From assembly GCA_001603335.1 (NCBI GenBank), contig LUYR01000049.1, forward strand, positions 1-12,240: 12,240 nucleotides of DNA, in the 5' to 3' direction. Origin of the DNA: Rhodospirillales bacterium Alpha_05. Its GTDB lineage: Bacteria > Pseudomonadota > Alphaproteobacteria > Rhodospirillales > Rhodospirillaceae. Position 1 is the stretch's first letter. Each line of letters begins with the position of its first letter. This document shows positions 7,020 to 12,240 of this stretch, in pieces. The notes under the pieces were generated by a model. That model was given only the letters and a program-made list of their open reading frames with translations. It did no database searches and had not been told where the DNA came from. The position numbers and the translations under genes are program-made.

Positions 7020-8312
7020 TCACGCTTTCTCCAATGCTTGCTCGAGATCGGCAAGGATATCATCGATGTGCTCGATACCGATCGACAAGCGTACATACCC
7101 CTCGGACACCCCCGAGGCAAGCTGCTCCTCGGCGGAGAGCTGCGCGTGGGTGGTCGTGGCGGGGTGGATCGCAAGGCTGCGCGCGTCGCCGATGTTGGCG
7201 ACGTGGTAGAACATTTCGAGCGCATCGATGAACGCGCGCCCGGCCTCCAGGCCGCCCTTCAGTTCGAAGCCGAGCAGGGCGCCGAAGCCACCTTTCAGAT
7301 AGGCGTCGGCGCGCTGGCGGGCATAGCCGGTCTGCACCGACGGATGGATCACCGCGGCGACCTTGGGGTGGGTGGAGAGATAGGCGGCCACCGCGGTGGC
7401 GTTCTCGCAGTGCGCGCGCATCCGGAGCGGCAGGGTTTCGAGGCCCTGGATGTGGAGAAAGGCGTTGAACGGCGTGGTCGCCGCGCCGATATCGCGCAGG
7501 AGGGTGACGCGCATCTTGAGGATGTAGGCGATCGGCCCCAAGGGCTTCACCGCCTCGGTCCAGACCGCGCCGTGATAGCTCGGATCGGGCAGGTTGAGCA
7601 GCGGGAAGCGCTGGGCATTGGCCTCCCAGTCGAAGTTGCCGCCGTCGACGACGAGACCGCCGATCGAGGTGCCGTGACCGCCGATGTACTTGGTCGAGGA
7701 ATAGATCACCACCGCCGCGCCGTGGTCGAGGGGGCGGCAGAGGATCGGCGCCGCGGTGTTGTCGACGATCAGCGGCACGCCGAGCTTGCGGCCGATCGCC
7801 GCGACCTCGCCGATCGGAAACACCTTGAGCTTGGGGTTCGGCAGGGTTTCGGCGTAGTAGGCGCGGGTGCGGTCGTCGGTGGCGCGGGCGAAGGCCTCGG
7901 GATCCTTCGGATCGACGAAACGCGCCTCGATGCCCATCTGCTTGAAGGTGTGCGCAAACAGGTTCCAGGTGCCGCCGTAGAGGTCGGTGGACGTGACGAA
8001 GTTGTCGCCCGCCTGCGCGACGTTAAGGATCGCGAACGCGCTCGCGGCCTGCCCGGAGGACAGCGCCAGCGCCGCGACGCCGCCTTCGAGCGCGGCGATC
8101 CGCTGCTCCAGCGCGTCGTGGGTCGGGTTCATCAGCCGCGTATAAATGTTGCCGAGTTCGCGCAATCCGAAGAGATTGGCGGCGTGTTCGGCGTCGTCGA
8201 ACTGGTAGGAGGTGGTCTGGTAGATCGGCACCGCGACCGCGTTGGTGGCCGGGTCCTTGCGGAAGCCCCCGTGAAGGGCGATCGTCTCGGGATGGCGGGA
8301 GGACGTGGTCAT
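7020..8312 (-). CDS. metY: MetY, O-acetylhomoserine sulfhydrylase (aminocarboxypropyltransferase)
   Basis: PLP enzyme that joins O-acetylhomoserine with sulfide to give homocysteine, the direct sulfhydrylation route to methionine. The protein has 430 residues, typical of MetY and longer than MetB/MetC/MetZ (about 380-400). Key segments are IYTRLMNPT (56-64), SSGQAA (85-90), the PLP-stacking tyrosine in TDLYGGT, DN at 184-185 and PLP lysine K208 in SSTKYIGGHGT. The carboxy-terminal SEGYVRLSIGIEHIDDILADL is family-typical. The ATG at 8312 has AGGA about nine bases upstream. It sits alone, without metX or metA next to it. Its leader contains a palindrome and a promoter-like pair. I saw no SAM-II or SAM/SAH riboswitch sequence. 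Confidence 0.93.
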   Translation of the reverse strand: MTTSSRHPETIALHGGFRKDPATNAVAVPIYQTTSYQFDDAEHAANLFGLRELGNIYTRLMNPTHDALEQRIAALEGGVAALALSSGQAASAFAILNVAQAGDNFVTSTDLYGGTWNLFAHTFKQMGIEARFVDPKDPEAFARATDDRTRAYYAETLPNPKLKVFPIGEVAAIGRKLGVPLIVDNTAAPILCRPLDHGAAVVIYSSTKYIGGHGTSIGGLVVDGGNFDWEANAQRFPLLNLPDPSYHGAVWTEAVKPLGPIAYILKMRVTLLRDIGAATTPFNAFLHIQGLETLPLRMRAHCENATAVAAYLSTHPKVAAVIHPSVQTGYARQRADAYLKGGFGALLGFELKGGLEAGRAFIDALEMFYHVANIGDARSLAIHPATTTHAQLSAEEQLASGVSEGYVRLSIGIEHIDDILADLEQALEKA

Positions 8313-8346
8313 GGCGGCAGTCCTGATAAGTTGCAGAGGGTCTTCG

Positions 8347-8376
8347 ATAAGGGCATGAAGGTGCGGCGATCGTCAA
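8347..8376 (-). promoter_or_regulatory. Candidate promoter of metY
   Basis: On the minus strand TTGACG (8371-8376) and CCTTAT (8347-8352) are spaced by 18 bases, giving a leader of about 30 bases. The -35 match is good and the -10 match is poor (three of six). A 13-bp palindrome lies just upstream of the -35 element. Confidence 0.35.
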
Positions 8377-8381
8377 GATAA

Positions 8382-8394
8382 ACCAAGACTTGGT
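8382..8394. promoter_or_regulatory. Palindrome ACCAAG-A-CTTGGT upstream of metY
   Basis: A perfect inverted repeat of six bases around one central base lies five bases upstream of the putative metY -35 box, in the 183-base gap between divergent metY and a small conserved gene. A second, imperfect inverted repeat (GGTGGTAT ... ATACTACC, 8392-8415) overlaps it. This suggests a binding site for an unknown dimeric regulator of metY or of the divergent gene. Confidence 0.4.
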
Positions 8395-8495
8395 GGTATA
8401 AATTTTGATACTACCGCGAATTCGTGTGAATAGTCCCTTGCGGTGCGGTCGAACGTATGTGGCAGGCCCGAAGCAGGGCCGGAGAGGTGGCCTCG

Positions 8496-8672
8496 ATGGC
8501 GGAAGTGTTCTTTGAGTTTGTACGAGTCGGCAATTCGGTCAAGGTGACCGCGATCGATGCAAAAACCGGCAAGGAAGCGGTGATCGTCGGCGTGCCGACG
8601 CTGTCGCGCTATTCCTTGGAGCAGGCGGCGCTCCGCAAGCTCCAGCGCCTGCTGGCAAAGCCCGAGAGCTGA
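8496..8672 (+). CDS. Small conserved alphaproteobacterial protein (DUF6898-like)
   Basis: A 58-residue protein of unknown function starting MAEVFFEFVRVGNSVKVTAI. It contains no membrane segment or signal peptide and looks like a small beta-rich domain (FFEFVRVGNSVKVTAIDAKTGKEAVIVG) followed by a helix (LEQAALRKLQRLLAKP). I recall similar small proteins in alphaproteobacteria under the name DUF6898; the name is from memory and not checked. The ATG at 8496 has GGAGAGG about eight bases upstream. An in-frame start at 8457 would add 13 residues without a good ribosome site. It is divergent from metY and convergent with the mucR-type gene. Codon use is like its neighbours. Confidence 0.75.
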   Translation: MAEVFFEFVRVGNSVKVTAIDAKTGKEAVIVGVPTLSRYSLEQAALRKLQRLLAKPES

Positions 8673-8680
8673 ATGCCAGA

Positions 8681-8707
8681 GCGGCGCCGCTCGAAAAGCG
8701 GCGCCGC
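8681..8707. terminator. Strong stem-loop between convergent genes, likely terminator region
   Basis: GCGGCGCCGCT and AGCGGCGCCGC form an 11-base-pair stem with loop CGAAA, eight bases after the stop codon of the small plus-strand gene and 57 bases after the end of the minus-strand mucR-type gene. Each arm is itself nearly palindromic, so the arms are also direct repeats. There is no T-run on either strand, so it is not a canonical intrinsic terminator, but its place between two converging genes fits a bidirectional 3'-end structure. Confidence 0.5.
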
Positions 8708-8763
8708 GGCAACGTCGTCTCCGAAAGCGGGGAGGCGGGTCCGGGATTCCGATGCGGTTGCGC

Positions 8764-9186
8764 TCAGATCTTGCTCTTGCGGCCGAGGCCGATCTTTTTC
8801 GCAAACTCGGAGCGCTGCGACGCGTAATTGGGCGCGACGATCGGGTAATCGGCCGGAAGTCCCCACTTGGCTTTGTATTCGTCGGGGGTCATGCCGTAGT
8901 TGGTGCGCAGATGACGCTTCAACATCTTCAGCTTCTTGCCGTCTTCGAGGCAGATCAGATAGTCCGGGGTCACGGACTTCTTGACCGGTACGGCGGGCTT
9001 CGGGGCTTCTTCCCGGATTTCGGCCGTGGTGCCGCTCAGAGACTCGAGGGTCCCGTAAACCGTACGGATCACCTCGGTAATCTGCGCCGACGGAAGCGGG
9101 TTGTTGCTCACGTACGCTGACACAATGTCGACCGCCATCTTCATCACGTTGTCTTTTTGGGCGTTATCATTGGGCGTGCCGGACAT
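8764..9186 (-). CDS. mucR: MucR/Ros-family transcriptional regulator
   Basis: DNA-binding regulator of the MucR/Ros family, which in alphaproteobacteria silences AT-rich promoters and controls surface polysaccharide, motility and virulence genes. The protein has 140 residues from the ATG at 9186 (GGAG ten bases upstream). The amino-terminal half (about 12-55) resembles the helical oligomerisation region of MucR. The finger region is at 76-112: YLICLEDGKKLKMLKRHLRTNYGMTPDEYKAKWGLP, split here only to show key positions C79, D82, H92, N96 and Y97. Compared with Ros (C79, C82, H92, H97), two zinc ligands are replaced. The tail has PADYPIVAPNYASQRSEFAKKIGLG, family-typical. It faces a long AT-richer intergenic region, a likely place for autoregulation. 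Several paralogues usually exist per genome, so the symbol only denotes the family. Confidence 0.9.
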   Translation of the reverse strand: MSGTPNDNAQKDNVMKMAVDIVSAYVSNNPLPSAQITEVIRTVYGTLESLSGTTAEIREEAPKPAVPVKKSVTPDYLICLEDGKKLKMLKRHLRTNYGMTPDEYKAKWGLPADYPIVAPNYASQRSEFAKKIGLGRKSKI

Positions 9187-9225
9187 GGTTCTTGAACTCC
9201 ACAACGTTTGGATGGGCGAGGCGAA

Positions 9226-9254
9226 AAAATGTCATCGTTCCGAATAGGTGTCAA
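9226..9254 (-). promoter_or_regulatory. Probable sigma70-type promoter of the mucR-type gene
   Basis: On the minus strand a consensus TTGACA (9249-9254) is followed after 17 bases by CATTTT (9226-9231), which lies in a run of T. It would give a leader of about 35 bases to the ATG at 9186. This is the best promoter match in the window. Confidence 0.6.
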
Positions 9255-9685
9255 TTCCATCTTGTGCGCTAGGCAATATTCATATGGTCAAGCGCTTCAG
9301 ATATGAAAATATTACATCCCATGATGGCGAACTCGACCCACCTATGTGTGTGATGTATCGCATTGCGACTTGTCGAGCTAGCGGGATGGTTGTTCTTCAT
9401 ATGCAGTTTTTGCGCGAATAAAGGTACGGCGTCGGTGAGGAAGCTCCCATAGGTAGCATTTCCCGATCATCCGTACGTGATAGTAGCACAATCGCTGGGG
9501 CTTTACCATGAACGCGGCAGGGGAAACCCGGTAACGTCGGCGTCTGCTGGCAATCCGCCACAACATATGGTATGCCACTTGCGGCATGTCGATTTTTTCG
9601 CGTGCTTTTATATGACACGAGACACGCACAACCGTGACGAAGACCGAGAAGAGGGCGAGTGTTGGAGAAGTCTGAGGCAGTCGAT
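9255..9685. other. AT-richer intergenic region between the mucR-type gene and rpiB, no recognised gene
   Basis: I see no convincing gene, tRNA or known riboswitch here. Base composition differs from the rest: 27 of 60 bases are G or C in 9241-9300 and 25 of 60 in 9301-9360, against a clearly GC-rich background in the coding regions. CATATG occurs at 9281, 9399 and 9564, twice extended to CATATGGT. A tandem heptamer GACACGA/GACACGC lies at 9614-9627. An inverted repeat pairs 9424-9429 with 9471-9476. Open frames up to 110 codons cross the region on the minus strand, but overlapping frames are open too, none resembles a known family, and one runs into rpiB. The region probably carries the upstream control of both divergent genes, perhaps with MucR-type binding. 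A TATATG at 9609-9614 could be part of an rpiB promoter, without a clear -35. Confidence 0.5.
9424..9476. repeat. Nested inverted repeat, possible structured RNA or regulator site
   Basis: GTACGG (9424-9429) pairs with CCGTAC (9471-9476), and inside it TCGG (9432-9435) pairs with CCGA (9463-9466), with a short GAG/CTC hairpin possible within. Arms of this length may arise by chance in a region of this size, so the structure is weakly supported. Confidence 0.25.
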
Positions 9686-10126
9686 ATGAAGGCAATTGTT
9701 GCGATCGCATGCGATCACGGTGGCCTCGAATTGAAAACCGCGTTGAAAGCGGAGCTGGAAGCCGCCGGGCGAACCGTGCTCGATCTCGGCGTCAACGACA
9801 CGACGTCGGTGGATTATCCCGACTACGCTGATCGGGTAGCCGACGCGTTGAAGGCGGGCGCGGCCGGGCTCGGCGTTCTCGTCTGCGGCAGCGGCATCGG
9901 CATCAGCATCGCCGCCAATCGCCACGCGCACGTGCGCGCCGCCCTGGTCCACGACGCCTACACCGCGCGGATGAGCCGCCAGCACAACGACGCCAACGTG
10001 ATCGTCTTCGGCGGTCGGGTGATCGGCGAGGAAGTCGCGAAGGATTGCCTCAAGGTGTTCCTCGCCACCGAATTCGAAGGCGGGCGGCATCAGCGCCGCG
10101 TCGCCAAGCTCGGCCCCAAGGCCTGA
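9686..10126 (+). CDS. rpiB: RpiB, ribose-5-phosphate isomerase B
   Basis: Cytoplasmic isomerase interconverting ribose 5-phosphate and ribulose 5-phosphate in the pentose phosphate pathway. The protein has 146 residues, normal for RpiB. Visible landmarks are CDHGG near the start (D10, H11), VDYPDYAD (42-49), the catalytic cysteine C67 in VCGSGIGISIAANR, and the H100-N101 pair in MSRQHNDANVIVFGGR. LacA/B-type sugar-phosphate isomerases share the fold, but the context with glyA favours RpiB. The ATG at 9686 has GAGG eight bases upstream; a GTG at 9659 would add nine residues of no family character. It begins the rightward rpiB-glyA-nrdR-ribD cluster and lies 50 bases before glyA. Confidence 0.94.
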   Translation: MKAIVAIACDHGGLELKTALKAELEAAGRTVLDLGVNDTTSVDYPDYADRVADALKAGAAGLGVLVCGSGIGISIAANRHAHVRAALVHDAYTARMSRQHNDANVIVFGGRVIGEEVAKDCLKVFLATEFEGGRHQRRVAKLGPKA

Positions 10127-10176
10127 GGGTTTCGCCGGGCTGTCCCGGCAGTGATATCTAGAGAAAGGTTTTGTCG

Positions 10177-11472
10177 ATGGTTGATACCGGCGGTTTCTTC
10201 ACCACGTCGCTCGCGGCGAGCGATCCCGATCTTGCGGCTGCGCTCGGCCACGAACTCACCCGCCAGCAGGGGCAGATCGAACTGATCGCCTCGGAGAACA
10301 TCGTTTCGAGGGCGGTGCTTGAAGCGCAGGGTTCGGTTCTCACCAACAAGTATGCCGAGGGCTACGTCGGCAAGCGCTATTACGGCGGTTGCGAGTGCGT
10401 CGACATCGCCGAGCAGCTCGCGATGGATCGCGCCAAGGCGCTGTTCGGCGCCGAGTTCGTCAACGTGCAGCCGCATTCCGGCGCGCAGGCGAACTTCGCG
10501 GTGCTGATGGCGGCGGTGAAGCCCGGCGAAACCATCATGGGCCTGTCGCTCGACGCGGGCGGGCATCTCACCCACGGCGCGGCTCCGGCGGTTTCGGGCA
10601 AGTGGTTCAACGCGGTGCAGTACGGCGTCGACCGCGAGACCCATCGCATCGACATGGATGCCGTCGCCAAGATGGCGCGCGAGCACAAGCCGAAGCTGAT
10701 CATCGCGGGCGGCTCCGCCTATCCGCGGGTGATCGACTTCGCCGCGTTCCGCGCCATCGCCGATGAAGTCGGCGCGTTGTTCATGGTCGACATGGCCCAC
10801 TTCGCCGGTCTGGTGGCGGCGGGCGTGCATCCGAACCCGATGGAACACGCCCACGTCTGCACCACCACCACCCACAAGACCCTGCGCGGCCCGCGCGGCG
10901 GCATGATCCTCACCAACGACGAAGCCCTGGCGAAAAAGTTCAACTCGGCGATCTTCCCGGGTTCGCAGGGCGGCCCGCTGATGCACGTGATCGCCGCCAA
11001 GGCGGTCGCGTTCGGCGAGGCACTGACCCCGGCGTTCCGCGACTACGGGCGCCAGGTCGTCGACAACGCCCAGGCGCTCGCCAAGACCCTCAAGGCGCGT
11101 GGCCTCGATATCGTCTCGGGCGGAACCGACACCCACTTGATGCTCGTCGATTTGCGGCCGATGAAGCTCACCGGCAACGTCGCCGAGAAGGCGCTCGAGC
11201 GCGCCGGCATCACCTGCAACAAGAACGGCATTCCCTTCGACCCGGAAAAGCCGACGGTGACCTCGGGCATCCGCCTTGGCACCCCGGCGGCGACCTCGCG
11301 CGGCTTCGGCGTCGCCGAATTCGAGAAGGTCGGCCACATGATCTGCGACGTGCTCGAGGTTTTGCACCAGAATCCCGACGGCGACACGATGGTCGAGGCG
11401 CGTGTGCGCGGCGAGGTCGAGGCGCTGCTGGCGCAATTCCCGATCTATCCGGGCTTGTCCTACACCAGCTGA
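10177..11472 (+). CDS. glyA: GlyA, serine hydroxymethyltransferase
   Basis: PLP enzyme that converts serine and tetrahydrofolate to glycine and 5,10-methylenetetrahydrofolate, the main source of one-carbon units. The protein has 431 residues, as expected. Key segments are IELIASEN (34-41), NKYAEGYVGKRYYGG (57-71), NVQPHSGAQAN (96-106), VDMAHFAGLVA (204-214) and the PLP lysine K234 in TTTTHKTLRGPRGG. The carboxy terminus with NGIPFDPEKPTVTSGIRLGTPA is family-typical. The ATG at 10177 has GAGAAAGG eight bases before it; an in-frame TTG at 10171 is too close to that site. It follows rpiB by 50 bases, and nrdR follows by 50 bases, which suggests one transcript. Confidence 0.97.
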   Translation: MVDTGGFFTTSLAASDPDLAAALGHELTRQQGQIELIASENIVSRAVLEAQGSVLTNKYAEGYVGKRYYGGCECVDIAEQLAMDRAKALFGAEFVNVQPHSGAQANFAVLMAAVKPGETIMGLSLDAGGHLTHGAAPAVSGKWFNAVQYGVDRETHRIDMDAVAKMAREHKPKLIIAGGSAYPRVIDFAAFRAIADEVGALFMVDMAHFAGLVAAGVHPNPMEHAHVCTTTTHKTLRGPRGGMILTNDEALAKKFNSAIFPGSQGGPLMHVIAAKAVAFGEALTPAFRDYGRQVVDNAQALAKTLKARGLDIVSGGTDTHLMLVDLRPMKLTGNVAEKALERAGITCNKNGIPFDPEKPTVTSGIRLGTPAATSRGFGVAEFEKVGHMICDVLEVLHQNPDGDTMVEARVRGEVEALLAQFPIYPGLSYTS

Positions 11473-11522
11473 GACCCGCGCCGCAGCAAGCGGCGACGAA
11501 AAATAAAAGGGGGGAACGGCGC

Positions 11523-11993
11523 ATGCGCTGTCCGTTTTGTGGAAACGAGGATACCCAGGTCAAGGATTCCCGTCCGACCGAAGACAATGCGGCGATCCGT
11601 CGCCGCCGTTCCTGCCCGAAGTGCAACTCGCGCTTCACCACCTTCGAGCGGGTGCAAATCCGCGAGCTTGCGGTGGTGAAGAAGGACGGACGGCGCACGC
11701 CGTTCGACCGCGACAAGCTCGCCCGTTCGATCCAGGTCGCGGTGCGCAAGCGCGCCGTCGATCCGGACCGTATCGAACGTCTCGTCACCGGGATTCAGCG
11801 CCGCCTGGAATCCTCCGGCGAGACCGAAGTTTCTTCCGACACGATCGGCGAGATGGTCATGGAGGCGCTCCTGACCCTCGATCCCGTCGCGTACATCCGC
11901 TTTGCGTCGGTCTACAAGAACTTCCGCGAAGTCAGCGACTTCGAGGAGCTTGTTGGAAAAATCGGTGAGCAAGAACATCCCTTCGGCGCTTGA
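11523..11993 (+). CDS. nrdR: NrdR, transcriptional repressor of ribonucleotide reductase genes
   Basis: Nucleotide-sensing repressor that binds NrdR boxes upstream of nrd operons. The protein has 156 residues, typical. The amino-terminal zinc ribbon has C3-x2-C6 (MRCPFCG) and C31-x2-C34 (SCPKCNSRFTTFER). An ATP-cone domain covers about 48-138, starting LAVVKKDGRRTPFDRDKLARSI. VAYIRFASVYKNFREVSDFEEL closes the conserved region. The ATG at 11523 has a GGGGGG run about seven bases upstream. A small stem-loop (11479-11495, six-base-pair stem) lies between glyA and nrdR but has no U-run. Its end overlaps the start of ribD, indicating translational coupling. No NrdR box is visible in this window. 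Confidence 0.97.
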   Translation: MRCPFCGNEDTQVKDSRPTEDNAAIRRRRSCPKCNSRFTTFERVQIRELAVVKKDGRRTPFDRDKLARSIQVAVRKRAVDPDRIERLVTGIQRRLESSGETEVSSDTIGEMVMEALLTLDPVAYIRFASVYKNFREVSDFEELVGKIGEQEHPFGA

Positions 11994-12240
11994 TCTCGAC
12001 CGTCGTTTCATGGCCCACGCGCTGAACCTTGCGCGGCGAGGCCTCGGGCGGGTTTGGCCCAACCCGGCGGTCGGCTGCGTGCTCGTGGCGGAGGGCCGGG
12101 TGGTGGGCGAGGGGTGGACCCAGCCTGGCGGTCGGCCGCATGCCGAGCGCATCGCCCTCGATCATGCGGCCGAGCGGGCGCGCGGCGCCACCGCCTATGT
12201 TTCCCTCGAACCGTGCAGCCATCACGGCAAGACCCCGCCC
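11965..12240 (+). CDS. ribD: RibD, bifunctional riboflavin deaminase/reductase (partial, 5' part)
   Basis: Riboflavin biosynthesis enzyme: the amino-terminal domain deaminates diaminohydroxyphosphoribosylaminopyrimidine and a carboxy-terminal domain, outside the window, would reduce the ribose. Visible are RRFMAHALNLARRGLGRVWPNP, the zinc-ligand HAE of the deaminase in GGRPHAERIAL, and EPCSHHGKTPP, which begins the PCxxxGxTPPC zinc motif. About 92 residues are present. The start is not certain. GTG 11965 has GGAAA about seven bases upstream; a TTG at 11953 has a better GAGGAG, only four bases away, and ATG 12010 would remove conserved RRF residues. Either of the first two overlaps the nrdR end by 29 or 41 bases. 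Gene order nrdR-ribD is widespread. Confidence 0.92.
   Translation, partial: MSKNIPSALDLDRRFMAHALNLARRGLGRVWPNPAVGCVLVAEGRVVGEGWTQPGGRPHAERIALDHAAERARGATAYVSLEPCSHHGKTPP

Noticed and set aside
7011..8381. Long open frame (456 codons) opposite metY
   Set aside because: Antisense shadow of metY, which has all expected active-site residues.
8313..8495. SAM-type riboswitch in the metY leader
   Set aside because: I looked for SAM-II and SAM/SAH core sequences on the minus strand and did not find them; only DNA palindromes are visible.
9255..9685. CRISPR array, tRNA or insertion sequence in the intergenic region
   Set aside because: No regularly spaced repeats, no T-loop-like GTTCRA segment with matching stems, and no terminal inverted repeats with a transposase gene.
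9477..9689. Open frame of 70 codons on the plus strand before rpiB
   Set aside because: No plausible ribosome site, low protein-like character, and it ends inside the rpiB start.
9378..9710. Open frame of 110 codons on the minus strand in the AT-richer region
   Set aside because: It overlaps the rpiB start, its sequence resembles no family I know, it is rich in Arg and lacks domain character, and another minus-strand frame is open over the same bases.
10090..11436. Very long open frame (448 codons) opposite glyA
   Set aside because: It is the antisense shadow of a well-recognised glyA gene in GC-rich DNA, with His/Arg-rich composition typical of such shadows.

Overview
The window is high-GC DNA with the gene content of an alphaproteobacterium, probably Rhodospirillales-like. 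The basis is a MucR/Ros-family regulator, the gene order rpiB-glyA-nrdR-ribD, an alphaproteobacterial small conserved protein, and a phn operon controlled by a divergent phnF. The lineage is an inference from gene content; nothing in the window fixes a genus.

Layout. (1) Positions 1-1754 hold the start of a carbon-phosphorus lyase (phosphonate use) operon. phnG and phnH run leftwards and phnH leaves the window. The GntR/HutC-type repressor gene phnF diverges to the right. A perfect 12-bp palindrome between them is the likely PhnF operator. (2) Positions 1873-2850 encode a PAS-GGDEF diguanylate cyclase with an intact GGEEF active site and an RxxD inhibitory site. Its end overlaps, tail to tail, a leftward bpt gene (leucyl transferase of the N-degron pathway). 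(3) Positions 3600-5511 carry the flagellar stator genes motA and motB, transcribed leftwards towards bpt, with a plausible promoter in front of motA. (4) Positions 5598-8312 hold two leftward PLP-enzyme genes of amino-acid metabolism. These are an ACT-domain threonine ammonia-lyase and the O-acetylhomoserine sulfhydrylase metY, separated by a short stretch with three GC-rich stem-loops. (5) Positions 8496-9254 hold a 58-residue conserved protein and a convergent mucR-type regulator with a strong sigma70-like promoter. (6) Positions 9255-9685 are a gene-free, AT-richer stretch. (7) From 9686 to the right edge, rpiB, glyA, nrdR and ribD run rightwards. They link pentose phosphate and one-carbon metabolism, ribonucleotide reductase control and riboflavin synthesis. 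ribD is cut by the window edge.

Most of the window is ordinary core and lifestyle genes: phosphonate use, c-di-GMP signalling, motility, amino-acid and cofactor metabolism. I found no clear new multi-gene system. The points most worth a second look are non-coding: the AT-rich region beside mucR, the PhnF operator, the palindrome in the metY leader and the stable stem-loops between metY and ilvA. Among proteins, the altered zinc-site residues of the MucR-like protein are the main one.
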